Made by a program: the position numbers and the translations under genes | In this document: positions 42,653 to 54,456 of the stretch, piece by piece | Layout: every line of letters starts with the position of its first letter | Position numbering within the stretch: the stretch's first letter is position 1 | NCBI GenBank assembly: GCA_008729055.1 | Contig: SDUX01000002.1 | Location: 2,321,874 to 2,385,873 of the forward strand | Length of the DNA: 64,000 nt | Direction: 5' to 3' | From: Pyropia haitanensis | Taxonomy: Eukaryota; Rhodophyta; Bangiophyceae; Bangiales; Bangiaceae | The notes under the pieces: model-generated | What the model was told of the DNA's origin: nothing | The model's database searches: none | The model's input: the letters and a program-made list of their open reading frames with translations, nothing else

Positions 42653-42859
42653 GCCGCCACCCCCCCCACCGCCGCCGCTGCTGCTGCTGCCGCGCCGGCC
42701 GTCAGCCGGCGCCCACCCGCCCGGCCCGTCCGCCTCGACGCACACGTAGCGCAGCGCGCGGAGGAGCTCCGCGGCGGTCGCCTCGGCGGCCTTGGCCCGC
42801 GCCGCGCTCGTCGCGCCCGCCGGCGGCGGCGGCGGCGCGCCAAAGAGGCCGCCCCCCGT

Positions 42860-42898
<39 letters not shown>

Positions 42899-43089
42899 CG
42901 CGCCGCCGCCGCGGCCGCCGCGGCGGCGGCCGCCGCCGCCCCCACCCGCCGCCGCCGCCGCGGCGGGTGACCCCACCGTCGACGGCCCGCCGCGTGTGGC
43001 AGCGTCGGGCGCGGCCGCCCCCGCCGCGGCGGCGGCGGCGGCCGCCGACGCTGCCGCCGCGGTCGCGGCCGACGCGGCGGCGGCCGACG

Positions 43090-43120
<31 letters not shown>

Positions 43121-43378
43121 GGCCTTCCCCCCCCGCCCCCCCCACCAGACCACATGAGGCTGTGGGTCTTGCGGAAGAGGGCGGTGCCGCGCTTGACAAA
43201 CGGGAGCCCCCGCTCCAGGGCGGGCGTCCGGCACAACCGGAGGAGGCCGCGGAGGTGCGGGTCGAGGCGGCCCGCCGCGGCGCCAGGCCGGCCGACCGAG
43301 AAGAGGCCAACGACGCGCGCCCACGCGTCGAGGACGGCGTGCCGGTTGGCCCGCGCGACCACGTCGGCCGACCCGTCG

Positions 43379-43427
<49 letters not shown>

Positions 43428-44015
43428 ACGACGACGCTGCCGCCGCCGACGCGGACGTGCCCGACGGGGCCGCGGCGGCGGCGGCGGCGACGGCACCGCC
43501 GACGCCGCCCGAGCTCGCCGACCCGCCGCCGCTGCCGCCGCCGTCGCGGCTGCTCGCAGCCGAGCCCGTCGTCATGGCCGCGGGCACGCCCAGGACACCA
43601 GCGCCACCCCCCCCCCCCCCCCCCCCACCGCCACCACCGACACAGCCGCCACCGCCGCCGCCACCGCCACCACCGGCGGTGCCGCTGCAGCCCAGCGCGC
43701 CGCCGGCGTCAGCCCCCCCCCCCCCCCCCCGTCGGCGGCCAACCCCCCCCCCCCCCACCCCCCCCCCCCACACGATGGTGGCCCCCGCGAGCGCCACCAG
43801 CCGCCGCAGCGCGTGCTCCTCCACCGCCGGCCTGCCGCCAAGGGCGCCGAGCGCGGCGGCCGCGCGGCCCGCCGCGACGACCGCCGCCGCCGTGACGGCG
43901 GCGACATAGTCCCACGCGAGCCGCTCGGCGGGGATGGGCGCCGGCCCGCCGCCGCCATCCACCGACGCGCCCGCCGCGCCGCCGCCGGCGCTGCTGCTAT
44001 GCCCGCTGCCGCTGC

Positions 44016-44065
<50 letters not shown>

Positions 44066-44643
44066 CCGCCGTTGGGATAGGCCGCCGTCGCCGCGGCGGC
44101 GGCGGCGGCGGCGGCCGACGCGACCGCCGCGTCGGCGGCGGCGGCGGACGCGAGGACCCCCCCCAGGACCGTCGGCAGCGCGGCGGGCGCCCGCGACACG
44201 GCCGCGACCAGCGACGCGACGGCCTGGTGGAAGGGCGCCGCCGCCGCCGCCGCCGCGGCGGCGTCGACAAAGAGGCGGCCGCCGCCGGCGGCCGCGCATG
44301 GTGCGGCGGGCCGGCCGGCCACCGCGGCGCCGCCGGCCGCGTCGGCCGGCAGGTGGCGCGCCACGGACGCGGCGGCCTCGGCGCCAAGGTCCGCAACCGC
44401 GGCGGCGTGGCGGCGCCAGCGCGCCGGGGCGGTGGCGCCCGCGGCGCCCGCGGCGCCCGCGTCGCCGCCGCCGCTGCTGCCGCCGCCGCCGCCGCCGCCG
44501 CCGTGGGCCCACCGCCCGTCCGCGACGCCGCCGGCAGGCGCCAGCAGGCCCGTCGCCACAAACGCGGCCGCCGCGTCACGCCAGTCGCTGAGCAGCGCGG
44601 GCACGAGCGCCGCGGTCACTGGGGGTGCCCGCCGGCTGCCACC

Positions 44644-44688
<45 letters not shown>

Positions 44689-44757
44689 GCCGGGCGGAAG
44701 GGGGGGGAGCGGCGGCGTCGGCGCCACGCGCCACGGCAGGGGGGGTAACGACGCCAT
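32040..44757 (-). CDS. FRY: Furry/MOR2-PAG1/Tao3-like cell-morphogenesis protein (very large, frame broken at many C-runs)
   Basis: Scaffold of NDR kinase/RAM-type pathways for polarised growth. Starts MASLPPLPWRVAP at 44755-44757; ends RALRAHCRFDSRFSLDESAL with TGA at 32040-32042; ~4,200 residues over about ten frame segments. Order matches Furry. LLRALRYVCVEAD corresponds to the GLRFIRIK strand. From 42563, WDAAVLLLYARFAKLKKKSL, PGYVATLCVLRDAQYALDVG and ALADIADTLAARGRPSLALD correspond to the MOR2-PAG1 N domain. AWYARRAPRLAPAVVTEAAT then LGWLTPWLAVLP (~37100-36960) matches the mid-domain YPELTLPIFSEISRRF...LLPWM pattern. VARAALAALAVRDPAQVPLL and LHHYGLRLLLVF look like later helical repeats. 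Between these are Gly/Ala/Pro expansions and a ~24-Asp tract (40887-40980). Breaks coincide with C-runs near 33750-33810, 35850, 36710-36960, 37500-37550, 38340, 39310, 40370, 41041 and 43125-43140. Hidden introns cannot be excluded. Confidence 0.75.
40887..40980 (-). repeat. GAT/GAC trinucleotide tract (poly-Asp) in the Furry-like gene
   Basis: Plus strand (GTC/ATC)n, coding about 24 Asp in the minus frame, followed by GDDTPSAAAA. A mixed codon pattern indicates an old expansion with point changes. Confidence 0.8.
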
Positions 44758-45900
44758 GCTCGGGGCCGCCCGCCGGGCGCGCGCATGACGGACGCGGGCG
44801 CGCGGCGGGGGAGCCGGCGCCCGCACAGAGTCGGCGGCAGGCGGGGGCGAGCAGGGCGCCCGACGCCCCAGAGGGATGATGCAAGGCGGTGGGGGGGGGG
44901 GGCAAGCAAGGGCCGGGGGGGGGGGGAGCGGGGGGGGGCCGCCGCGATGTGGGGGACGCCGGACGCGGGCGGAGGGGAGGTGCCGCCCAGAGGGACCGAC
45001 CCGCCCCGCCCGCAACGGCAGACGCCGCACCGCCGCGCGACCAAACGACGCCGCACCGCCCGCCGGCTGGCTGGCCTCGTCGGCGCGCCCGCCGATGCAG
45101 CGCGTAGCGCGCAGTGCGCCCCCCAAGTTTGCCCGACGGTGCGGCCGAATACCTATCGTGCGAATTCTTATCCTGCGTTTGAAGGTACACTTTGTCCAGC
45201 GTCTTCCGCTACTAGTAGTGATGGAAACATCATAGCTCAGCAAGTGTGCGAGTGCAATGTGTGGGCCACATTTTGTGCCGACACGAGCGCCGCGCCTGCA
45301 GGTCGGGTTGGCCACGTGGCGCGGCAGCTGTCGCCGCTGCCGGTGCCCGCGGCCGCTGCCGCGCGCGGTGTTGGGCGGCGGCGTTTGGCCGCGCGGCCGC
45401 CGGCTCGGCGCGGGCGCGCGCGCGCCGCCGCCGTGCCCGCCCCGCCCGCCGCCGCTGCTTGCCGGGCACGTGTGTGCACAACGACGCGGGCGCACCCTGT
45501 CATCGTGCTCCATTGTCTCTCCAACGTCCCGGCTTGGTTCGCCTGCACCCGACGGTGCTGTATGGACCATAGAGCATGCACATGGTATAACCGACGCGGC
45601 AGACTGCTGTACGTACTGTCCGTAGTACACGAACAGTACGGGCACTTGGCAGCGCATTGGGGACCATACACGCGCCGCAGCCCACGCACCCAATGCAAGG
45701 CGCCCAAACGCCATACACCCGCCAACCCATGCAGCCGACTGGACCCGGTCGGACGCCCTGCCGCGGCCGTCGTCACCCTCCAGTCCCCCCCTCACCCCCC
45801 CCCCACCCCCCGCGCTTCCCGCGACCGGCGCCCGCCCTGTGTGCTGATCCCTTGGTGTCTCTCCTCCGCCGTCCCCATCACGTGCCACCACCCTTTCCCC
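44758..45900. other. Intergenic between the Furry-like gene and the PH-pseudokinase gene
   Basis: Furry-like promoter side (44758-45110) is GC-rich with G-runs. 45120-45720 has lower GC and no supported frame. An inverted repeat CGTACTGT (45612-45619) / ACAGTACG (45633-45640) with a 13-nt loop is visible. The rest is the 3' flank of the next minus gene. Confidence 0.5.
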
Positions 45901-48606
45901 CTACGCCGGCGCAAAGTAGTTCCACCCCACAATCGCCTCGTCGTCGGGGCGGCCCCCCCCCACCCGCCGCAAGACGGGCATGGCGGGCATGCCCGCGGCA
46001 TCCCCCGCCTCCCCGCCCCCCGCCCCCCCGAGGCGCCCCCCTCCCCCCGCCACGCGGGCGGCGAGCAGCGCGCCAGGGCTCACCGCCGCCTCCCCACGCG
46101 GCTGCGGCACCCGCGCGGCGACGGCGCCCCAGTCGAGGGGCGCGAAAAACGGCATCGCCGCGGCGGCGGCGGGCGTCAGCGGCGCCGGCAGCGGGTGGAA
46201 GCAGGCGCGACAAAACGAGGCGGCGGCGGGGGAGAGGCCTGCAAAGGAAGGCATCTTGGGCGCCGCCCCCGCCCCCGCGGCGGCGGTGGCGGACGCCGCG
46301 CCGGGGGGGGGGGGCGGGTACGCCGGCCGCCCCGTGAGGAGGTGGTACGCAAACTCGCCAACGCCGCGGAGGTCCACCCGTCGGGGGGACGCGGGGCCGC
46401 CGCCGTCGGCGCCGTCGGCGCCATTGTCGGGCGCCAACTGCAGCCGGTGCAGCCGCACGTGGCCGCCCGCGTCGAGGAGCACCGCCGACGGCGACGCCAC
46501 GTCCACCGCCTCGAGCGGCGACGCAGACAGGTGAACCACTCCGAGGAGCACCTCCGCCACGAGCAGGCGGGCGGTGCGCTCGGGGATGCGCGACGCGGGA
46601 AAGGTCGCCATAAACGCCGCGACGTCGCCACACGGGGTCGCCTCGGTCACCAGCACCATCGCCGAGGGGGTGTGCATCGCGTAGCGGAGGCGGAGCACAA
46701 AGGGGCTGACGCCGGGCGCAGCAGCGGCCGCCGCCCCCGTCGCCTTTGCCGTCCCCGCCGTCCCCGCCGCCGCCGCCCCCGCCTTTGCCGCCCCCGCCGC
46801 CCCCGCCGCCGCCGCCGCCCCCACCGCCGCAGCTGCCTTTGCCGCTCCCGCTGCCTTGGCCGCCCCTGCCGCCGCCACCACCCCTGACCCCCCCGGTCGC
46901 CCGGCTGCTGCCCCGGTCGACGCGGCGGGGGGGCTGCCGACGACCGGCGCCCCCGCCGGTGGGGGGCTTCCTCCACCGCGGCCGCCGCTGCAATGGCGGC
47001 GGCGGCGGCGCCCGGCGCCACCACCCCTGCGGCCACAGCCGCAGGCTCCCCCGACGGGCACTCGCGGGCGACTTGCAAGCACAGCCGGGTGGTGAGGGTG
47101 GCAGAAAAGGGGCCGGCGCCCGCAAAGACCGCCGCGCACGGCAGCACCGACAGCCGGAGGGCCTCCCCCGACGGCCCGTCGACGACATCATAGGCTAGCG
47201 CGACGCCGCCCGCCGGCGGCGGTGGCGAGTCGGGCGGGGGGGGTGGGGACGCTAGACCGCGGACCACAAAGTCGCCCACATCCTTGACGCCATACCCGCC
47301 GGCGCGGACGGTGAGGGCGGCCTGCCAGGTGGCCGCTTCGGCGTCACTGCCGAGCCGCAGCGCCAGCGTGCGGCCGTCACGGATACGATGCAGGGTCAGC
47401 ACGTCCCCGCCGCCCGCGCCGCCAGCCGATGCGCCGCCAGGGGGCGAAAGGCTGCCACCGCCGTTCCCCCCCCCGCCCCCACCCCGGGCGCCGGCGGTCG
47501 AGCCCCGCCGGCTCGACCGCCCCGGCGCCACGGTGACCCCACCCCCCGACCGGGTGACGACACAGCCGCTGGCAAGGAAGACGGCCGGCTCCGTCACGGA
47601 CGGCCGATAGATGAGCACCACCCCCGACCGCAGTTCCGCATACGCCGGGAACGGCTTTGCCCCCTTCCCCGCGTTGGTGGCCGCCGTTGTGGCGGCGGCG
47701 GCGCCGCTGGCAGCCGCCGCTGCCGCGGCGGCAGCGGCGCCAAACCAGCTCCGCCGGCTCGAGACGGGTGGCGGCGGCGACGGCGTGGCAGGCTCCGCCG
47801 TCGCGCCCACCGCGGTCCCGCCGCCCGGCGGCGTGCTCGCGTCCAACCGCAGCACCGTCACGTCCGCCGACGCGTCGGCGGGGAGGCGAGCAACCAGCGC
47901 GAGGGGGTGCACCCCTGAGGCGGTCACGAGTGGGGGGGGTGGCGGCCGCCCCCGGAGGGACGCCTCCCCGGGCTTGTCCATCGTCCCGACGGAATCATCC
48001 GCGGTGGACGGGGCCTTGCTCAGCCGCTCAGAGCCGCTGCCGACCGACGACAGCTCCCGCGAGGCGCGCGCGACGCCGCCGCTGCCGCCCGTGCCACCGC
48101 CGCTGCGGCCGCTGCCGCGGTCACTATGGTCGCGGTCCCTGTGAGCGGCCGCCCCCCCGCCGGCGGCTGCGCCCAGCCGGCCCAGCGGCAGGGACACGCT
48201 CCACGTGCGGCGGCGGCCGCCGCCAGGCTTGTCCCCCCCCGGCGGCAGCAGCTGCCTCAGCACCGATCGGGCGCGCTCCCCCGACGCCCGTGGCGGCGGC
48301 TGCGACGCGTGCGGCAGGGTGGCGCGGGGCGTCGTCCGGTCCGAGTGGGTCTTGTGGGGGTGGTCCGCCTTGGGGGGGTTCCGCTTGTTGGGCGGCTTGG
48401 GGTGGGACGGCGCCCCGCCCGCCACCGAGGCGCTCCGCTCCCGCACCCCCGCGAGGCCCGTCGATGCCCGCGCCAGGCGGCTAGCCTCCCCCACCCCCGC
48501 CGCCGGCGACCGCCCCTTGGCCCCCCCCGCCGGCGCTGCCGCCACCGACGGACGACTCTTTTCGCCGGCCACCTTCACCACCGCCGGCACCGCAGGCCGG
48601 CGAGGC

Positions 48607-48656
<50 letters not shown>

Positions 48657-49061
48657 ACCATTGCCGCCGCCGTCGCCGCCGCCGCCGCCGACGCCACCGC
48701 CGCCACTGCCGGCACTGCCACCAAGGCGGCCCGACGCGGAGCGCGGGTCCCGGTCACCCCCCCCCCCACCCGATGTCCGCGGCTTGGCGGGCCGATACGT
48801 GACGCCAGGCGCCGGCGGGGAGCGCTTAAAGGGCACCCCAGCCGGCGTCGCGCCGGCCGCCGCCCCCGCCGGGAAGGAGGAGTGGGACATGGCTCCCGAC
48901 ACCGCCGCCTTGGGCGCCAGGGGGGCGGCGGCGGCGGCGGCGGCAGACGGGCCGTCCCCCGGGTCGCCTTTGCTGCCGCCGCCGCCGCCGCCTTTGAGGG
49001 GCAGGAACGAGAGCCGCCGCCGGGGAAGAGGTGTCATCGAGACGGGGAGGGCGCTCGTCAT
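45901..49061 (-). CDS. PH domain plus AGC-family pseudokinase (Akt-like architecture; frame break in a G6 run)
   Basis: ATG 49059-49061 (MTSALPVSMTPLPRRRLSF), TAG 45901-45903; ~1,050 residues. A basic Gly/Pro-rich N-terminal half has no domain. At ~47650-47290 lies a PH domain (YAELRSGVVLIYRPS ... TLALRLGSDAEAATWQAALT, with the terminal Trp helix). An AGC-like fold follows: DVGDFVVRGLA, GEALRLSVLP at the ALKVL position (Lys to Arg), then after a slip at 46961-46966: FVLRLRYAMHTPSAMVLVTE, RTARLLVAEVLLGVVHL, SAVLLDAGGHVRL, VGEFAYHLLTGRPAY, MPFFAPLDW. Catalytic residues are gone. YRDLKPEN is replaced by VDVASPSA, DFG by RLQ, and the APE segment is missing. The C-terminal hydrophobic motif reads IVGWNYFAP where active kinases have FxGF(S/T)Y. 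Probably a membrane-recruited scaffold (inference). Confidence 0.7.
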
Positions 49062-49077
49062 GGGGCCTATGAAAAAA

Positions 49078-49108
<31 letters not shown>

Positions 49109-49200
49109 GGCGTGTGGGAAGCAGGCAGCACGCACGTGTCAAGCCGCTCACGGCGCTCAACGGAGCGAGGTGGGGGCGGCGGCAGCTGCCAGGCGTGTCC

Positions 49201-49568
49201 CTAGCCGCCTGGCAAGCAGAGCATGAAAACGGCGCCCTGGCCGCACCGCCCCGACCCAGGGGCACCGCCAGGCCCGTGCGGCCGGCGGGACCAGCCACCC
49301 GCCGTCGCTCGCCGTCGGGCGGCGGTGCGCTCGGCGCGCCCGCGGCGGGCTGTGGCGGCCGCCGGCCGGCGGCAACCGGCGGCGGGCGGGGCGGTGGCGG
49401 CGGCGGCGGCGGCGGTGGCGGGCGGGGGCACGCCACCGGTGGGCGGGGGGCGGCGCCGGCGGTGGGCGGCGGCGGCCGCAGCCCGCGGGGAAGGCGGGGG
49501 GGCGGGCCGCCCAAAAGGCCCGCCGCGCCGCGCCCCCCCCCCCCCCCACCCACCGTCGCGGGCGTCGA

Positions 49569-49604
<36 letters not shown>

Positions 49605-51648
49605 GCGCGGGGCTGCTGCCGTCCGCGCGGGGGTGCGCGCCGCTTCCCCCCCCCCCCCCCCCCCTGGTGCGCCCACGGGTACCGCGGGTACCGCGGTGGG
49701 GGGGGGGGTGGCCGCCGCGCGCCTCGCGCGCGCCGCGCCCAGGGGGCACCCCGCGCCGGCCGGTCCTCGGCCGCACGCAACCCCGCGCGCGTGGCGCCGT
49801 GGCAAGGGCCGCGGGGGGGAGGGGGGGGGGGGGGGGGGGGGAAAGGCGGACACGCGCCAGCGCCGGCGTGGCCGCGGCGCACGCGGGGGGGGGGGGGGGG
49901 AGGGGGGTGCGGAGGAGCGGCCGCGGCGGCAGCGGCGGCAGCAGCGGCGGTCGCGGCGGCGGCGGTGGCGGCGGCGGCAGCGGCAGCGGCAGCGGCAGCG
50001 GCCGCGCTGTCGCCAGCCGCACGCGGCCGGTGCGACGCCAGCGAGGGGAGGCGACGGGCGGCCGCGGTACGCCGCGACCGCCGGCCGGGCGGCGCTCCCC
50101 CCCCCCCCCCCCCCCCCCCCCCTCCGCCCGTCGGCGGCGGCGCCGCCGCCGCGCGGCCGACGTGGGGCCCCGCCCACCGCGGGCGTGCGGCGGCGGCGGC
50201 GGCGCGGCCGCCGCGGCCACGCGCCGCCGCGGCCGCGCGCACCCGCCGACGCGGCGGCGCGTCGACGCCGCCTCCCCCCCGCCCCCCCCGGCCGGCGTAG
50301 CCACGACGGCGGGGGTGTGGGCCACGGCTGGCGCGGTGGCGGCGGCGGCGGCGCGACGGCGCCGCGGCGGCGCCGCCGCCACCGCCGCCGCGCCCACGCG
50401 TCGCCGCGCACGGCGGCGCGCAGCAAACAGGGACGCGTTGGCGTGCCGTGCACGCCACGCCGGCTGCAGCCGCCGCTCCAACGGCCCCTTCCCCCCTCCC
50501 CCTCCCCCCCCCCCCCCTCCCGCCCCCCCCCCCCCCCCAAGCTCCCCTCACACGCTGCGCCCTCCCCTTGGCAACCCCCTCTCAGCCGCGGCGCGTCCCA
50601 GCGAGCCGCGGCCGGCGCCCCCCCCGCTGGCTGGCAGACAAAACCGCCCGAGCAGCACCAGTGGGCGGCGGCCAACCGGGGCGTGCCGGCGGTGCCCGAC
50701 TCGCCGGCCGGCCCGCCGTCCACCCCCGACGCACCGCGGCGGGGGCGGGGAGCGAGCGCGGGCACCGCCGCCGCCGGCCGCGGCGGCGCCCACCGCCGGC
50801 ACCACCCCCCCCCCCCGCCCCCCCCCCCACGCGCGTCACGGCGCCACGCCCCACCCATTCACCTCCACCCGCCCACGGCGCGCCGCGGCCGCCCACCCCC
50901 GGCCGTCGACGCCCCGCCCCGCGTTGCCGCCGGTCACAGCGGCCGACGCGGCTGCGTGGGGGGGGGGGGAGCGGGGGGGGGGGGGGGACGGGACGCGCCC
51001 GCGCCGCCCACCGGCGGCCGGCGGCGGCGCACCCCACCCACGTGCGGCGGGCTGTCAAGCGCGGCGGCGTGGCAATGGCGGCGCGGCGGCCGCGGCGCGG
51101 CGGCCCCGCCACGGCGGGGCTACCCCTGCTGGGGGGAACCACCACCACCGCCCGGCGGGGCACCGCCGCGTCCCCCAACCCCCGCACGGGGGGAGGACCG
51201 TCACCAGGCGCCACCGAGGCGAGGAGCGGGGGCGGGGGGGGGGGGGGAGGGGGGGTGCCGCCGCCGTCCCCCCCCTGGCGCGGCGACGCGGCCCAGCCGG
51301 CCGGCCGCCCCGGCGCCACCGCCGCGGACGTGCCCGCGGCGGCCACGTCTGCCAGTCGGCCGGCGAGCGCCCGTGGCGGTGGCCGCGAGCAGAGGGGGGG
51401 GGCGGCAGCGGGGGGGGGGGGGGGGGGGGGGGCGGCGGAGGAAGGAAGGACCGCCGCGCGCCGCCAGCGGCGCAACGACGCCACCGCCGACCGTGGAGGT
51501 GGCCGGCCGGGGGTGGCGGCGGTGGCGGCGAGGCCGCCACGGGGGCGCCCAGCATGGGGGGGGGGGGGGGGGGTTGCGCCGCTCCCGAGGGGGTGCGCCC
51601 ATGCACAGTGGTGATGACGGGCGCCGGGGGGGGGGCCGGCGCGGCCAT
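49201..51648 (-). CDS. Possible Pro/Ala/Arg-rich protein, unknown, heavily frame-broken
   Basis: Low confidence. An ATG at 51646-51648 starts MAAPAPPPAPVITTVHGRTP, and a minus frame ends naturally at 49201 (GAVFMLCLPGG), 140 bp before the next minus-strand ATG. In between, plausible pieces (SFLRRPPPPP, ALAGRLADVAAAGTSAAVAP, HANASLFAARRRARRR) lie in different frames, separated by long C/G runs. No domain recognised. Plus-strand open frames of similar length exist here, so strand and existence are both uncertain. Confidence 0.28.
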
Positions 51649-52582
51649 AGCCCGCCAAGCGGAAGAGGGGAAGCGGGGCAGCAGGGGCAGGGGGAGGAGG
51701 AGGGGCAAGGGGAGGAAGAGGGCTGGGGCGGCCACGGGAGGCGGCAGCGTCTCCGCGGAGCTGCGAGGGTGGGCAAGGTCCCGCGGGCGATCGGTCGTGC
51801 TCGCGCGCAGAGGGGCGTGCGGACGAGGCTGGGCGCGCCCATGACGGCGTTCATCGGTGTCAGTCAATGGTCTCGCCTCGAGATCTGAGAGATACGCCCA
51901 AGTGGGTGGCACGCCCACCAAGTGGGTGGCACGCCCACAGCACGCCGGTCGGTGCCGAGTGCGGACAAGTAAATGCTCAATTTCTATGGCTGCTGTTCTC
52001 CCTGTCGCTTGGGCGACGGTACTTGTGAATGACACGTGTCTGGAAGAGTCTACACGTGGACCCGCTCGTCGTTTGCACGCTTCCCCCGTACTGCCACGAC
52101 GCCGCTGTGGCGTAGACGGCGCTTCGTGTAGGAGAGTGCCAGAGCTCACCCGGCACGGAGGTCAACGGGCCATGACCGTCCGTGGTCCCCTCCGCAGCCT
52201 ATTTGGGATTTTTCTTGTCGCCCACCACCAGATACGATGACGCCCCCGACGCGGCCACGGTCCTCGCAGCGTGGCACGGCCGTGCGGTGCCACGCGCCGC
52301 ACCGCGGGCGCTGCCGCCACCCGTAGCAACCACCTGCCGCCGCGGCTGCACGCAATGCCCAGCCGCCGCGGCGACCACCACCACAACAGCCCGCAGCGGC
52401 AGCGCACCCGCCACCCCTGCACCCGCGTCGGCCAACAACACCGCCGCGACGCGCCCGCACACGCCCAGACGCGCGACGCGCGCCGGCCAGCGACAGCAAC
52501 AACCCCAGAACGGGGAAACAAAAAAAAAAAAAAAAAAAAAAGGCATGGTGTCTCGCCGCTACGACGCATGCCCCACCCCGCG
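51649..52582. other. Intergenic with tandem dyad and A22 run
   Basis: Lower GC between 51850 and 52150. Holds the tandem 20-bp dyad (51898-51937) and an A22 run at 52520-52541. No gene supported. Confidence 0.45.
51898..51937. promoter_or_regulatory. Perfect tandem 20-bp repeat, each with an inner dyad
   Basis: CCAAGTGGGTGGCACGCCCA occurs twice in direct succession. Each unit, with the adjoining base, contains GTGGG...CCCAC inverted arms. About 250 bp upstream of the possible minus-strand ATG at 51648, so a paired factor site is plausible. Confidence 0.45.
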
Positions 52583-52961
52583 CTACGCCTGCGCGCCGTC
52601 GGCCGGGCCACTCCAGCGGCGGCGGCGGTCGCCAATGGCGGGCGCACGCTCGCCATTGGCAACGTCACCCCCCCCCCCCCCCCCCCCCCCCCACCTTGGC
52701 GGGCGGCCGTACCGTCGCCGCCTCCCCCCGCTGCCGTCCATCTGACGCCGCGGCAGCCGCCGCCGCCGCCGTTGCCGCCGCCGCCGCCGCCGCCATTCCC
52801 GACGCCGCCGCCGTTGTCGTCGCGGCGGCCGCCGCCGCCTCTGCCGGCCGCCACGGCGTGCCGGGCGCGTCGGAGGTGGCGGCGCTGTTGGACGCGGGCT
52901 CAATGCCGTCCATGCTGGCGAGCGCGGGCGCGTCGGGCGACGGCGACCGGCCGCCGCGTGC

Positions 52962-53003
<42 letters not shown>

Positions 53004-53166
53004 TGCTGGCAGGCGCGGCGGCCCGCGCAGCGCCGCCGCCGGCGTGCCACCGTCCGCCGGCACCTTTTGCAGTAGCGGCGACACGGGCGGCGGCGGTGGC
53101 GGCGGCGGCGGCAGCGGCGAGTCGCCCGCCGACGGCGGCGCCCCCCCCCTCGCTGCCGCACGCAGC

Positions 53167-53200
<34 letters not shown>

Positions 53201-53882
53201 CGGCGGGCGGCGGCGGCGGCACGGGCGCCACCGCGGGTGGCGCCAGCGGCGTGGCGGTGGCGGCCGTTGCCGACGCGGCCGCCGCTGCGGCGGCGGCCGC
53301 CGCCGCCGCCGCCGCCGCGGCGGTTGCCGCCGCCGCCGCCGCCGCGGCGGGCGCCCACACGGCGGCGGCGTAGGGCAGTGCCACAGGTGGCGGCGGCGGC
53401 GGCGGCACCGCCGCTGCTGCCGCCGCCACCGCCACCGCCGCGGGCTGGTAGTACCACAGGGGTGGGTACGCGGCGGCCGAGGCGGCGGGGCGGACGGGGA
53501 GCGGGAGCACCCCGGGCGGGGCGGCGACCAGGTCCAGCGTGGGGTACGCGCCGCCGCCGCCGCCGCCGCCGCCAACCGCCGGCCAGCTCGCGGCTGTCGG
53601 CCGCCACGGCCCGCCTGCGGGCGCCACCAGCGGTGGCGGCGGCGGTGGCGGAGGCGGTGGCGGCGGCGGCGCCACCGTCGGCGGCGGCGGCGCCACCGTC
53701 GGCGGCGGCGGCGGCCCGGCGCGGGGCGTGCCGCCGCGGCTGGCCGGCCGCGACGGCGGGGAGCGATCCCACGTGGCGCGCGGCGGCGGGTAGGCGAGGC
53801 GGCGGCTCTTGCGCGGCGGCTCGGCGGTGGGCGACCGGCCGTCGGCGGTCACGGCCGTCGCGGCGGCCGCGTCCACGTCGGC

Positions 53883-53931
<49 letters not shown>

Positions 53932-54425
53932 ACGGGTGGCGACCCCACCGACGACCCAGACGACGCGGGCTGCGCCGCCGTCGCGTACGGGCCGTCACTG
54001 CCGGCGGCGGCGACCGTCGCGGCGGCGCCCGCCGCGGCGGCGGGTGGCCACCCCGCCACGGGCGGCGTGTAGGCGCCGTCACCCGCGGCGGCGTGGCCGC
54101 GCGATGGGGACGGCGGCGACGGCGGCGGCGGCGGCGGCGGCTGGCCCGCCGGCGGCGGCGCCACGGGCGCCGCCGCCCGCCGCGGCAGCCGCCCCGCGTT
54201 GCGGGCGGCGGCCGAGACGGCGGCCGCCGGCGGTGACGGGTAGTAGACCGACGCGGGCGGCGGCGGCGGCGGCGGCGGGGGGGCGTAGTAGAGCGCCGCC
54301 GGTGACACCGCCGTCGCCAGCGGCGGCGGCGGCGGATAGTAGAGCGCCGCGTCTGGCGCGGCGAGCACGCCGCCCGGCAGCGCGCCACCCAGCTGGGGGT
54401 AGTAGACGGCCGCGCCCGTCGGCGG

Positions 54426-54456
<31 letters not shown>

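Noticed and set aside
42600..42660. (GCC)n and other triplet arrays considered as CRISPR or structural arrays
   Set aside because: Simple trinucleotide runs inside coding sequence, with no spacers.
44758..45891. N-terminal extension of the Furry-like frame up to 45891
   Set aside because: Open by composition only; the ATG at 44757 has good context and the upstream segment looks intergenic.
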